Below the pieces are notes generated by a model. It made no database searches and was not told where the DNA came from. It saw only the letters and a program-made list of their open reading frames with translations. A stretch of 61,232 bases of DNA from NCBI GenBank assembly GCA_020832135.1, contig JAFIFG010000127.1, positions 1 through 61,232 on the forward strand, written 5' to 3'. A program made the translations under genes and the position numbers. The DNA is from Clostridiaceae bacterium. GTDB taxonomy: Bacteria > Bacillota > Clostridia > Peptostreptococcales > Natronincolaceae. Below, piece by piece: positions 41,431-52,300 of the stretch. How positions within the stretch are numbered: the first letter of the stretch is position 1; each line of letters begins with the position of its first letter.

Positions 41431-42876
41431 TTAAAGTTTGCTATTGTATCCCTCATTTGTGGCATTTGAATTAAATGCTTTTCTGTTCATATCTCCCCAT
41501 TTATTCCCACTTCTTTTGTACTGCCAAAAAGCTACGAATCTCCACCAAGTTGTTAACTGTCTGTAGCCAAAGTTTTCGAGAATACTATAGGCAATTAATA
41601 GTAAATACTCCCAAATCCCATCGTATTTTTTAAAGTTATATTCATCTAATAAAATAGCACCACTAGATAGAAATACACCATAGACTACAGCAAATCCAAA
41701 AAAAATAAAGGCAAATTCAAAACTAATGATTCCATACCAGAAGGATAAAATGAAAAAAACATATCCTATTATTTCTATAACAGGTCCTATCATCTCTATG
41801 AAAAAAAAGTAAGGCATAGCAATCAACCCAACGGCTCCATACTTAGGATTAAAAAGCATCTTTACATGATTTAGCATCGTATCCATTAAACCCTTGTGCC
41901 AGCGTTTCCGCTGATTTTTCAAGGTTTTTTTATCTTCTGGAACCTGAGTCCAGCATACAGGATCAGGTACAAAAACGATTTTATATTTTTTGCCATTTTC
42001 CTTCATTTTACGATATATTTTTACAATCAATTCCATATCTTCACCAATTGTATCTTGTGTATATCCACCTGCTTCTATTACTACTTTTTTATTAAAAACT
42101 CCAAAAGCACCAGATATAATCAGTAGGGTATTAATCACTCCCCAGCCTATTCTTCCAAACAGAAAAGCTCTTAGATATTCAACAATTTGAAATCGTACTA
42201 AAGATTTTTTTCCTAGTCTTATTTCTTCTATAAAACCGTTGCTAATAATAGCATTATTTACTGGCCTTACTACTCCACCGGAAACAACTACATGAGGATT
42301 TTCAACAAAGGGTCTTACAACCTTTACAAGAGAATTTCTTTCAATAATAGAGTCTGCATCAATTGCAGTAATCAAAGGATACTCGGCTATATTGATTCCT
42401 GCATTTAATGCATCTGCTTTTCCTCCATTCTCTTTATCTAGCACTATGATACTATCTATTATTGTAGATAAATATACTCCTTTTACTTTTTTTGTATTAA
42501 TTTGCCTTCTATAAGGCATATCTATTTTTTCTAACTCAAATTCTTTTATCAATATCTCTAATGTCTCATCCTTAGAGCCATCATTTACTATCACCAATTG
42601 AAATTCTCCATATTCCAAACTCAACAATGCTTTTATATTATCCACAATAGTTTGTACTTCATTATAGCAAGGAACAATAATAGATAAAGGTGGGGTATAG
42701 CTAGATGATATCATATCTTCGTAGGACCAGTACTTATTCTTTTGTCGATAAATGTATATAGCTCCTATGGATAAGATAAAGAGCAAAGTATAAATGAAAT
42801 TAACAAAAACTAAATAATATAAAATAAAGTGGTTAAAATAAATAATTATTTGAATCCAAAAATTATCATTAACTAT
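41431..42876 (-). CDS. processive family 2 glycosyltransferase (polysaccharide synthase)
   Basis: A membrane polysaccharide synthase of the HasA/PgaC/BcsA type. GT2 motifs are VVNDGSKDET, AIDADS, GEDMELIV and the QRKRWHKG (QxxRW) box that marks processive enzymes. Transmembrane helices lie at the N terminus and near the C terminus. No PilZ domain is present. The first in-frame start by rule is TTG 42786, but it lacks a ribosome site and cuts the first membrane helix. The frame is open to 42882, and GGAGGTG lies 7 bases before an ATA at 42876, giving a complete helix (481 residues). I prefer that non-standard start. Confidence 0.85.
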   Translation of the reverse strand: MVNDNFWIQIIIYFNHFILYYLVFVNFIYTLLFILSIGAIYIYRQKNKYWSYEDMISSSYTPPLSIIVPCYNEVQTIVDNIKALLSLEYGEFQLVIVNDGSKDETLEILIKEFELEKIDMPYRRQINTKKVKGVYLSTIIDSIIVLDKENGGKADALNAGINIAEYPLITAIDADSIIERNSLVKVVRPFVENPHVVVSGGVVRPVNNAIISNGFIEEIRLGKKSLVRFQIVEYLRAFLFGRIGWGVINTLLIISGAFGVFNKKVVIEAGGYTQDTIGEDMELIVKIYRKMKENGKKYKIVFVPDPVCWTQVPEDKKTLKNQRKRWHKGLMDTMLNHVKMLFNPKYGAVGLIAMPYFFFIEMIGPVIEIIGYVFFILSFWYGIISFEFAFIFFGFAVVYGVFLSSGAILLDEYNFKKYDGIWEYLLLIAYSILENFGYRQLTTWWRFVAFWQYKRSGNKWGDMNRKAFNSNATNEGYNSKL

Positions 42877-44011
42877 TTTCCGTCACCTCCAATAATGTAG
42901 TATCTATTCTTTGGAGTAGTTTGTTTTTTAAAGACCCTTCTTCTAACTTAGATAAAAGTTCATGAAAAATAATTTCTTTATGTATTACTTCCCTAGCTTT
43001 ATCTCTTGCAAACCTATCTTCTGAATCTAATAGCTCTATCAATGCTCTTAAGCCTCTTTCACCTTGTTTATTTAAGGCAATGGCAGCATTATGTCTTACA
43101 AGCCAATTAGGATCCTTCATAAGTCTTACTAAAATATTAATAGATTCCTCAGTTTTTACATTTTTTAAAAATTTTGTTAGGAAAGCTCTTACTTCCCATT
43201 CTTTGTCCTTCTCTAATGCCACTATTCTATTAAGATAGTCTTTATCTCCAATATCACCTAAGGCATATCCTCCTTTTAAAGCTGCAATTCTTACTTCCTT
43301 TAAAGAATGCAAGACCATTTTCTTGATCCATTTAACCCCTTCCACATATTGCCTTTTTCCATAAATCTCCAATGCTAGGGCATTTATAAAAGAATTTTGT
43401 TCTAGCATCATCACCTCCAATGTATCTTTTATATCTTCATCAATCATTTCTATTAAAATTAGGATATTGTTTTTTTCCATCTTATTTCCTTTAGCTACTT
43501 CCCGGAGAATCTCTTTTAAATATGTTTTTCCTCCTATCTTTATTAAAGCTCTAGCTGTAATGTATATCAGTTCTCTATCGTTGGTTTCTAGTTGCTTCAA
43601 TAATTTAGTGCTGACTTCGTTGACACCAAATTCTCCAGCTTGATAAGTAGCTATTCTTTTCTTCCATGGGTTTTTGCTTTTCAAATTTTTTTTAATCTCC
43701 CCTATTACACTTTCTTTCCCTAAAGCATTTCTTAATAGTTCTTTTGTATTGCCTGTTAAAAATGAACTGTAGCTTAAAAGCAATTCTTGAAAAACTTTCC
43801 TTTCTAACTTATTGGAGGGAATAATTAGCTGTGTTTTATCCTGATGTCTCATGTACTCCATAAGCTTTTCTTCATATTTTTCTCGTAAATCTTCTTCTTT
43901 CTTATTTAATCTTTTCATGTATATTTTCTTTACCAATAAAAATAAAAATAAAAATATATTGACTGCAAGCATAAATAAAAATAAATGCAGTATATAATCC
44001 TTTATCAGCAT
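42869..44011 (-). CDS. membrane-anchored HEAT-repeat protein
   Basis: A 380-residue protein: one transmembrane segment (about 7-28), a basic coiled linker, then a solenoid of about eight HEAT/Armadillo-like repeats from 95 to 350. Clear units include NPWKKRIATYQAGEFG, DRELIYITARALIKIGG, LKEVRIAALKGGYALGDIG and DPNWLVRHNAAIALNKQG. Such solenoids bind partner proteins. Lying between the diguanylate cyclase and the synthase genes, it may dock the regulator to the glycosyltransferase; that is inference. Its stop overlaps the putative synthase start region. Confidence 0.8.
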   Translation of the reverse strand: MLIKDYILHLFLFMLAVNIFLFLFLLVKKIYMKRLNKKEEDLREKYEEKLMEYMRHQDKTQLIIPSNKLERKVFQELLLSYSSFLTGNTKELLRNALGKESVIGEIKKNLKSKNPWKKRIATYQAGEFGVNEVSTKLLKQLETNDRELIYITARALIKIGGKTYLKEILREVAKGNKMEKNNILILIEMIDEDIKDTLEVMMLEQNSFINALALEIYGKRQYVEGVKWIKKMVLHSLKEVRIAALKGGYALGDIGDKDYLNRIVALEKDKEWEVRAFLTKFLKNVKTEESINILVRLMKDPNWLVRHNAAIALNKQGERGLRALIELLDSEDRFARDKAREVIHKEIIFHELLSKLEEGSLKNKLLQRIDTTLLEVTENS

Positions 44012-44034
44012 AATAGCACCCTATTCTTCTATAT

Positions 44035-45711
44035 TTATAAAACCTTTTTAATTTTTTCTTCCAACACTTCCAATGAAAAAGGCTTCGTAATATAGTCATT
44101 GGCACCTAATTGAAAACTCTGTACTATATCTTTTTCTTTGTTTTTAGCCGACATCATAATAATTTTTAATTTCTTTAAAGATGGATCTTCTTTGATTCTT
44201 TTTAACACCTCTGTACCAATTATTTTAGGCAGCATTATATCTAACAAAACAACGTCTGGCTGAAAAGTTTTTATCTTACGAAGAGCTTCTTCTCCATCTT
44301 TAGCATGCTCTATATCATATTCTAAATAAGCAAGTCTCGTTTTAATAAGATTAGCTATAAGGGTGACGTCATCCACTACCAAAATCCTTTTTTGTCTTTT
44401 TTTCATTTTTCCATGCTCATAAATCGTTTGGTTCCTACCATTTTCTTTAGCTACATAAAGTGCTGCATCTGCTGCTTTTATAAGGTCTGTCATGGATAAA
44501 TCCTCCTCTGCCATCATGGCAATACCAGCACTAAAGGAAATAATAACGTCTTTTTTCTCCTCTATTGAAGTAAACTTTCTTTCCTGCACTGATTTTCTAA
44601 TCCTTGCAACAATTTCATAGGCTTCTTCACCAGTAGTTTCAGGGAAAAGAATAAGAAACTCATCTCCACCATAACGAAAAACCTCATCATAATTCCTTAG
44701 ATTGCCTTTTATAATTTCTACAAAACCCTTTAAAATTTCATCACCAAAAATATGACCATAGATATCATTAATTTTTTTAAAATAATCTAAATCTAAAAAG
44801 GCAATAGATAAACTTTTTTTCTGTCTTTCATGCCTATGCTTTTCTTCTTCAAATCGTTTTGCAAAAAACTTCCTCGTATATGCTTCTGTTAATTCATCGG
44901 TGAAAATTTCTAATGTCTTTTTATTCTGTTTTTTCATGATTCCTTCTATCCGTGATAAGAGTTCATTAGGTTCTATAGGTTTTTGGAAAAAATAGTCTAC
45001 ACCATCTCTTAAGGCTTTATATCTTACGTTTTTTTCCTGAAGTCCTGTAAGAAAAATCACTGACACATCAATTTTTTCTTCTACAACATAATCATGAATA
45101 TCGAAACCAGATTTGCCAGGCATAACAATATCCAATATAACTAGGTCCATTGATTCTATCTTTAAAGTAGTCATTGCTTCTTCTGGATTAGAGGATATCA
45201 TGACTTCATAGCCATGACCTCTCAGTAGATCCTCTAAAAAATTTAACAAAGATATATCATCATCAACTATTAATATTTTTCCTGTGTAATTTACATTAGT
45301 AGTTATTTCCCGAAGTGAGATTTCAAATATTTCTTCTTCGCTTTTCTTCCCTTTCTCTTCAACAACATGACCTTCCAAACCCTCCTCTACTAATAGTAGT
45401 ATCTGCCCTATGCCCTTAACTAACAATGCAATAACTTTATCCTCTAAAGGATAAGCATCTTCTTTTTCCACTAATAACAACTCCATTTTTTCAGCTATAC
45501 TGGAAAGATTTATTAGGTTTAATGTTCCAGCAGTTCCCTTTAAACTATGGAAAAATCTATATATTACATCATAATCTTCTCTTGTTTCTTTTTCAATGAA
45601 GTATAATAAGCTTTTTACTACATCGTCTATTTCTTCTTTTTTTTCTTTTAAGAATTGATACCGACTCTTACGAAGCATAGCTTCCATTTTTTCTTTATTC
45701 ATTTCCTTCAC
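44035..45711 (-). CDS. Hpt-REC-GGDEF-REC diguanylate cyclase
   Basis: A 558-residue signalling protein. Hpt domain with phosphorylatable His55 in FHSLKGTAGTL; receiver 1 (about 145-260, ILIVDDDISLL, LVILDIVMPG); GGDEF domain (about 275-430) with GGDEF at 348-352 and an RNYD inhibitory (RxxD) site placed five residues before it; receiver 2 (about 440-558, VLLDIMLPK, KPFSLE). It should make c-di-GMP under phosphorelay control. Start overlaps the hybrid kinase end by 17 bases, so the two are translationally linked. Confidence 0.92.
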   Translation of the reverse strand: MKEMNKEKMEAMLRKSRYQFLKEKKEEIDDVVKSLLYFIEKETREDYDVIYRFFHSLKGTAGTLNLINLSSIAEKMELLLVEKEDAYPLEDKVIALLVKGIGQILLLVEEGLEGHVVEEKGKKSEEEIFEISLREITTNVNYTGKILIVDDDISLLNFLEDLLRGHGYEVMISSNPEEAMTTLKIESMDLVILDIVMPGKSGFDIHDYVVEEKIDVSVIFLTGLQEKNVRYKALRDGVDYFFQKPIEPNELLSRIEGIMKKQNKKTLEIFTDELTEAYTRKFFAKRFEEEKHRHERQKKSLSIAFLDLDYFKKINDIYGHIFGDEILKGFVEIIKGNLRNYDEVFRYGGDEFLILFPETTGEEAYEIVARIRKSVQERKFTSIEEKKDVIISFSAGIAMMAEEDLSMTDLIKAADAALYVAKENGRNQTIYEHGKMKKRQKRILVVDDVTLIANLIKTRLAYLEYDIEHAKDGEEALRKIKTFQPDVVLLDIMLPKIIGTEVLKRIKEDPSLKKLKIIMMSAKNKEKDIVQSFQLGANDYITKPFSLEVLEEKIKKVL

Positions 45712-48700
45712 CCCTTCTTTCTTCTCTAAATACTTCTTGAGATTTCAATAATTCCAACAGCCTTTTAGCTAATTGATTGGGTGGGTAGGGTTTCACTAAA
45801 TAATCATAAACTTCATATTTTTTTATGTTTTCTTCTGATCTTTCTATTGCGGAGGAAATAATAATAGGAATATTCTTTGTTTTTTCCACTTCCTTTAATT
45901 GTTGGATTAAATCCCACCCACTCATTTCATCCCCTAGCATCAAATCAATAACGATACCTACCAAAGGAATCTCTGTTGCACCTTCTAAAGCATTTTTGGG
46001 ATTTGTATAATGAAATACGGTAAAACCTCTACTCTTTAAAGCTTCCGACAATAAGAGGGCTAGACTTATATCATCTTCTACAAGCATTACATTAGCATGC
46101 TGCTTGTCTTCATCATATTTTTTTTCTTCCTCCTCTGTAACTATATATTCATTGCCTTCTTCTTGGTAAAAAGATAGGGAAAAAAACACCGTAGTTCCTT
46201 TGCCCTCCTGTGACTCAGTCCAAATTCTTCCCCCATGGGCTTCTATGATTTCTTTGCAAATGGCTAGTCCTAATCCTGTACCTCCTATTTTTCTTGTTTC
46301 ACTATTATCTATTCTCTTGAATTTATCAAATATATTAGGTAATGCTTCCGCCGGTATTCCTATTCCTTCGTCCTTAATACTAACTATTAGTGTATTTTCA
46401 TGATTTTTAAAAGTAATAGCTATGTCTCCCCCTTCAGGAGAAAACTTAATAGCGTTGCTAATTAAATTGCTAAATACTTGCATCATTCTGTCTTTGTCAA
46501 TTTTTGCCCTTACAAAAGCAGCTTCATCTACTACATAAATATTATGTCTTTTTTCATGCTTGAATTTTTCTATAATTTCCATGGCTATTTCATTTACAGG
46601 ATTTACGGTCATAGTGTATTCCTGCTTACCGGATTCCATTCTTTGAAGATCCAAAAAATCATTGATGAGATTGGTTAATCTTTTTGCCTCTTTATGGATG
46701 GTCTCTAAATATTTTTTTTGCCTTTCTGGTTTTAACTCCTTCATTAAAAGCATTTCCGTAAAACCTAACACACTGGATAAAGGGGTTCTTAACTCGTGGC
46801 TTACAGTACTAACAAGCTCAGACTTCATTTTATCTATCTCGTATTCCTTTGTAATATCTCTATAAACAAAAATAGTACCTATTTTTTGTTTATGCATGAA
46901 AACAGGCGATGCATACACCTGTATAAAGCCTTCCCTTCCTCCCCTTATGGTATAGCGTATCTCCTTTGATTCACTAGTAAAAGGATCTATTGCCTCTTCA
47001 AAGAAAGCTTTCAATGTATCTTTTTCTTTGCAATTCCTTGTAAAATTCTCTATCCAAATTTCTTTATCTTCGGTGTGCTTATCTCTATAACCTTCTAGCT
47101 CTAAGAGGCTTATTAATATCTGATTATACTGCAACATCTCTCCCTCTAGGGAAACCAATTGTAGACCTTCATTTACATTTTCAATAATATTTTCATTTAA
47201 ATTCTTTGTATTTTCCACTTCTTCATACATATTGATCCTGCTAAGTGCTACGGACAACTGCTTCATGAGGCCATTTATTTCCTCTACCTCTTCTTTCTGG
47301 AAAGGAATACCTATTCTTGTTAAAGCAAAAAAACCTTCTACTGTTCCATCAGTGCTTAAAATACTGCTATATAAATCATAGCAATAAAAGATTTCTTCAG
47401 CAATTCCACCCTCATTGGGTTTAGCTTCCCGTTTTACAACAAAATACTTTTCACCCTTTAGTCTTAGAGTTATTTCTTGCATATTTTCATCTTTTAAAAA
47501 TTTTTCTAGCTTTTCTTTGGTCAACCCTTTAGCACGATATTTCATATCTCTTGTGTGTACAAGTATACCTTTATCAAAGGTGTATACTTCCTTAAAGTAA
47601 TTAAATACAACCTCTAAAAATTTTTCTTTTTCTAAAGTCATGGTTAAATATTGGTTTAAATCACTATATCTTTCTATTTTTTCTTTTGTAAACTTTGTTT
47701 CTTCTAGAAGTTCCTTTAATTTCTCTTGAATTTTTTTTGTTTCAGTAATGTCTATCCCTATTAAAATATATTGATAAGGCCTTCCCTCAGTATTGATATA
47801 CGGCACAATAGTAGCATTCATCCAAAAATAGGTTCCATCTTTTTTTCTGTTTTTCATTTCTCCATTCCACATTCTACCACTTTCTATAGTTTCCCACATG
47901 TCCTTATAAAAAGCTTCCTGATGAAAACCACTTTTTAATACTCTTGTGGTATTTCCTATTAATGCTTCTTTTTCAAATTGTGTAGTTTTGCAAAACATTT
48001 CATTGACAGAAAGAATAACTCCCTTTTTATCGGTAATACATACAGTGGCTGATTGATCTAATGCCTTTTTTATATTTTCTACTTCTATTAAATAGTTTCG
48101 TAGTTTTTCTTGTTGGTTTTGCAATTCATCCTGCTGAGATATCAGTTCTTCATTTTGAGCAGTTAACTCTTCTTCCTTTTCATGAATTTTTTCTAGCATC
48201 TCTTGAAAAGATAATGCCAGTAGACCTATCTCATTTGGAGGGTAAGTTTCTGTCAAATAAGTCCGTTCTCCCTTTGAAATAAGTTTGGTAGCATTGCTTA
48301 ATGCCTCAATGGGAAAAACAATTTCTTTTAGTAGTCTTCCCACCATAAAAATCATCATAAAAAGACCTAATGCTCCTATAGCCGTAGTTATTATTTTAAA
48401 TTGATTAGACACCTTTATTATTTCTTCATAAATAGCTTCCCTCTGTGCTTCTGACTCTATTTTAAACCGCTTAGTGTAGTCAAGAAAATTGTTGATCTCT
48501 GTATTTACTCCACCACTGGACAATGTTCTTAAGGCTTCATAATCATCCCTTTCCACGTAGGATATTGCAAGTGGTAATAAATTGTTGCTATAGTTAAAAT
48601 AAAAGCTCTCCAAATCCTTTCTTAGTTCCATCTCTTCCTCTGTTAAGTCTAAAGTTTTAAAAGCTTCTATCTCTGTCTTAAACTGCTCTAGACTCTTATT

Positions 48701-48961
48701 TAGCTGCTCCAACTCCCACTGGTCCTGAAAAGCATAATAACCCCTTGCCCTAAACAAGACCTGCATTAATGTTTCTTCTAGGCTTTCTACAGCTATAAAT
48801 TTTTGTGTGATTTTTTCCCTCTCTTTACTTAATTCACTTTGCACAGCTGTAATATAGACTCCTGCAACAATAATTAGTAGAATCAATATCCCTATTAAAG
48901 TACCAACCATCCGATAGTATTTTGACCTAATTTTAAAGGCGGCTTCTTTTTCATTAATCAT
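45695..48961 (-). CDS. hybrid sensor histidine kinase (HAMP-PAS-GAF-PAS-HisKA-HATPase-REC)
   Basis: A 1088-residue membrane kinase. Transmembrane helices at about 19-41 and 190-210 frame an external four-helix sensor. HAMP and a long coiled coil (to 300), PAS (300-415), a GAF-like domain (430-590) and a second PAS (600-710) follow. HisKA has His722 in STVSHELRTPL, then HATPase (EGIGIP, GGTGLGLAI) and a C-terminal receiver (965-1080). The adjacent Hpt domain and CheY-like receiver complete a phosphorelay. The signal is unknown. Confidence 0.93.
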   Translation of the reverse strand: MINEKEAAFKIRSKYYRMVGTLIGILILLIIVAGVYITAVQSELSKEREKITQKFIAVESLEETLMQVLFRARGYYAFQDQWELEQLNKSLEQFKTEIEAFKTLDLTEEEMELRKDLESFYFNYSNNLLPLAISYVERDDYEALRTLSSGGVNTEINNFLDYTKRFKIESEAQREAIYEEIIKVSNQFKIITTAIGALGLFMMIFMVGRLLKEIVFPIEALSNATKLISKGERTYLTETYPPNEIGLLALSFQEMLEKIHEKEEELTAQNEELISQQDELQNQQEKLRNYLIEVENIKKALDQSATVCITDKKGVILSVNEMFCKTTQFEKEALIGNTTRVLKSGFHQEAFYKDMWETIESGRMWNGEMKNRKKDGTYFWMNATIVPYINTEGRPYQYILIGIDITETKKIQEKLKELLEETKFTKEKIERYSDLNQYLTMTLEKEKFLEVVFNYFKEVYTFDKGILVHTRDMKYRAKGLTKEKLEKFLKDENMQEITLRLKGEKYFVVKREAKPNEGGIAEEIFYCYDLYSSILSTDGTVEGFFALTRIGIPFQKEEVEEINGLMKQLSVALSRINMYEEVENTKNLNENIIENVNEGLQLVSLEGEMLQYNQILISLLELEGYRDKHTEDKEIWIENFTRNCKEKDTLKAFFEEAIDPFTSESKEIRYTIRGGREGFIQVYASPVFMHKQKIGTIFVYRDITKEYEIDKMKSELVSTVSHELRTPLSSVLGFTEMLLMKELKPERQKKYLETIHKEAKRLTNLINDFLDLQRMESGKQEYTMTVNPVNEIAMEIIEKFKHEKRHNIYVVDEAAFVRAKIDKDRMMQVFSNLISNAIKFSPEGGDIAITFKNHENTLIVSIKDEGIGIPAEALPNIFDKFKRIDNSETRKIGGTGLGLAICKEIIEAHGGRIWTESQEGKGTTVFFSLSFYQEEGNEYIVTEEEEKKYDEDKQHANVMLVEDDISLALLLSEALKSRGFTVFHYTNPKNALEGATEIPLVGIVIDLMLGDEMSGWDLIQQLKEVEKTKNIPIIISSAIERSEENIKKYEVYDYLVKPYPPNQLAKRLLELLKSQEVFREERRGEGNE

Positions 48962-49316
48962 GTAAAGCCTCCTTCACAAAATTATATAACTCCATTGGAC
49001 TAAAGGGTTTTGTCATGAAATAATCCACCCCTGCTTCGATGGCAAGTTGTTGATCTTTATCTTGTGTCTTCGCTGTCAGCATCAAAATAATTGCATTTTT
49101 CTTCTTTACCTCTGTTAGAGAATTTAGTACTTCTATTCCTGTCATACTGGGCATCATATAATCTAAAATGATTAAATCATAGTCATTGTTTTGAATTTTT
49201 TCTAAAGCTTCTTTTCCCTCCTCTGCTTCATCAACCTCAAAACCTAAATCCTCGATGCTATCCACAATCAACATTCTTAAAGTTACTTCATCGTCTGCTA
49301 CTAGAATTTTTTTCAT
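48954..49316 (-). CDS. CheY-like single-domain response regulator
   Basis: A 120-residue stand-alone receiver: KKILVADDEVTLRM, phosphoacceptor in YDLIILDYMMPSM, then LTAKTQDKD and TKPFSPMEL. It lacks an output domain, so it would relay phosphate or act by binding a partner. Its last 8 bases overlap the hybrid kinase start. It is placed between the glycoside hydrolase and the kinase in the same operon. Confidence 0.92.
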   Translation of the reverse strand: MKKILVADDEVTLRMLIVDSIEDLGFEVDEAEEGKEALEKIQNNDYDLIILDYMMPSMTGIEVLNSLTEVKKKNAIILMLTAKTQDKDQQLAIEAGVDYFMTKPFSPMELYNFVKEALHD

Positions 49317-49338
49317 TTTACATCCCCCCTCATAGATT

Positions 49339-52300
49339 TTAATGCTTTGTAAAAAATTCTTGAAAAATATAATAAGATGCTTTTAATCTTTCTTTATAAC
49401 TAGGTTTTTCCCAACGGTCCCATTGATAAGAAAGCATTTCCTTCTCCTTTGCTCCATTTTTTCTTTTAGGAAGTGTATCTACTTTTTCTTTATTATGGCT
49501 AATACCTACACTAACCTCTATGACTTCTATATTGTCAGAGGATTTTAACCCACTCTTCCATAGATCCCCCATTATTTCTTTTTGACTAGGATCTTTGAAG
49601 TTTAGCAATAGCCATGGAATCCTCATTTCTATACGTCCTTCTTCTTTATGGATGTAATAATCAGCTAAGGAATCATATTCTTCAACTTTTGGATTACCTA
49701 TTCCCTTTTTCAACCTACCAGTTTCATAATAATCAAAGGGTATTTCCATACCTGTTGAAGGAATTACCATAGGCCTTGATAGTGCTAAATAGATGGGGTT
49801 AAATTCACCACTATTTTTTTTGACTTCCCCTTTTCTAGGTAAATACTGCAGCTGATGGCCATATTGATAATAGAAGGGATCATAATATTGATCTACCCAA
49901 ACCCTGCTTTTTCCTTCTTCGGCAGCTATTTCTATAACAAAATCAATACCTTCTTCAAATGCTAAGCCATTTACAAAGGGGGTTGTTTTATTACCTTGTT
50001 CCTTTATCGTATTTAAGAAGAAATAAAAATTCATTTCCTCTATAGCATTTTCCTCAGGGTCATATTCCAGCATAAAATAAAGATAAGCTTCATCATGATC
50101 CATATATAGTGATTTTAATATGTTCTTCCCATCTTCATAAATCAGGTATTCCTTTCCCCATTTTTCTTTATCAGCATCCAAAGGCTTTTTGTTGGTTTCA
50201 AAGCTTAGTAATCCAAAACGCTGTTCATTAGTTTGTACATTAGACCAATAAGGTCTTCTATCTGGGTTATCTAATTCCATGGTATTCCAAGTCCGCTTAA
50301 ACCACTCATCCTGCCAAGTAAATAAAATACCTCCTGCAGCACCTTGAGCCACCATATCTTCAAAAAGCCTTACACCTATTTCCCCTTGTTCCTTTTCCCT
50401 TATTTTTCCTTGGTTCCATCCAAAGGGATTTTTATGGGTTTTTCCCCTTGAGGCTGGAACACCAAATTCAGCAATTACTACAGGCATGGTATGAGTATCT
50501 ATCAAATCTTTTAAATAACCTGCATAGTTATTCCTTTCTCCCCTATGGTCTATGAAGTTTAAGTATTTTTCTTCATAATTCATAAAATCTGGATAGTAAG
50601 GATATACGTGATAGCTGGCAAAATATCCTGCCTTAAAATCATCCTTTATATAGATATTATTGGGGTTGATTCCTACTAAATCTTCTTGTTCCAATGGTTC
50701 AGCTGGATGTTCTAGCAAATCTGTAGTTGGCCAATTTGTAAAACTAACAGGTCTTTGCCTTCCATAATTTTCAAACTCATAAGTAGTAATAAAATCCATC
50801 CTAGCTGCTAGCCACTTTTCAAAGGCTTCAGCATTTTTGGTGTAAAAATAATTTCCTTTAAATTCTGGTAGCTCCTTATACAGGTTGTTGGTGTTCTCCA
50901 CCATGTAAGGATACCACTCGATCCCTAAAATCCAACCACTAATATAAGGGGACACATCAAAGGTATACGCTCCCCAAGCATGGCCTGTCTTTTCCTCCAA
51001 ACTGACATTGCCATAAATAACATCCACTACATCCTTCATCTCATTTTCAAAAGGTAAAGTATTTTCAGGCATAAAGGCATCCAGTGTTTCCTCTAATCCC
51101 TCTTCTTCTATCCATATTCCATGCATAACATAAAGAGGCTCAGGAACGTTTTGATTGTGTAACCAAAGAGCTTGATAAAATTCTGGTGGATGTATCGTAT
51201 ATACCCTTATAGTGTTTGCGCCCATAGCTGCTATTTGCTTCATCCAGCGATAATATTCTTCAAAGGTAATAGCAGCTTCTCCAGGCCAGGTTCCAGGTTT
51301 TGCCATACCCATATTTACACCTTTAATTAAAGTTTCTTGCCAGTTGCCTTCATTATACACTTCAAAAACATCCTTTTGAATTCTGCTATTATAAGCAATA
51401 CCGTCTTCTTGAAATTCCTGTACATTTTTAAAATCTTTTTCTTTTTTAAATCTATAGCTTTCTTCTAAAATTTTCTCCATCATAGGTAGGTAAGTTCTAT
51501 AATAAAAGTTTCCACCGCTATCCCTCTGCAGCATGGTTATACCTCTAATAATCTTATCTAACCCCGCATATTTATAAAAAAAAGGAAGAGATTCAATATC
51601 TGCATAATCTCCTGCAAAATAGTAAATCGGCATGCCATAGTAGCTTGATTTCGTTACTGCTGGAAAAACACTAGGTATATTGTACTCCCTTAGCTTCTCT
51701 GTACCTTCTTCCGTTAAATCTAAGGTATAGTTTGCCAATGCTTCGGCTTCCTCTTCTATAAGAATATCAAACCAGTAGTTATAACGAGATGTACTATTTA
51801 TACCAAAAAATTCCTTGCCCTTCTCTGTAAAACTAAAGCCAATGCCCTTTCCCTTATAGTCTTTAGCTTCTTCTAGAACAAGAATATGGTCATCCTCCCT
51901 TATAAGTACTAATCCTCCTTCTTTGAATTTCCAATTTTCTCCATTTTGATTTTCATAATTCTTTATCATCCATGGAGGGATTTCTTCATTTTTTTCAGGA
52001 TTCAGTTCATCAAAATAACGCCCTATCCACCCTGTCCATTCTACCCCTAGTAAACTAGTTAACTCCTTTCTAGCTTCTATCCCAGTAGGACTAGCAAAGC
52101 TGTTGAATTCTGCAATAAACGGAATTTGATTTTTATATACTGTCCTCTTTATTTCTTTTATTTCTTCTAAAGTAAGTCCTCCGTAGATAAGAGGAGATCG
52201 TTGCCCCTGAAGATTTTCTCCATAGAACTCCTCTTCATATACCCCGTAGGTATCTGCCATATAAATCAAATCATATGCTAAAGATAAGTGCTCCCCTATA

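Noticed and set aside
42867-42869. ATG 42869 as start of the glycosyltransferase
   Set aside because: It is out of frame with the synthase and reaches a stop after seven codons.
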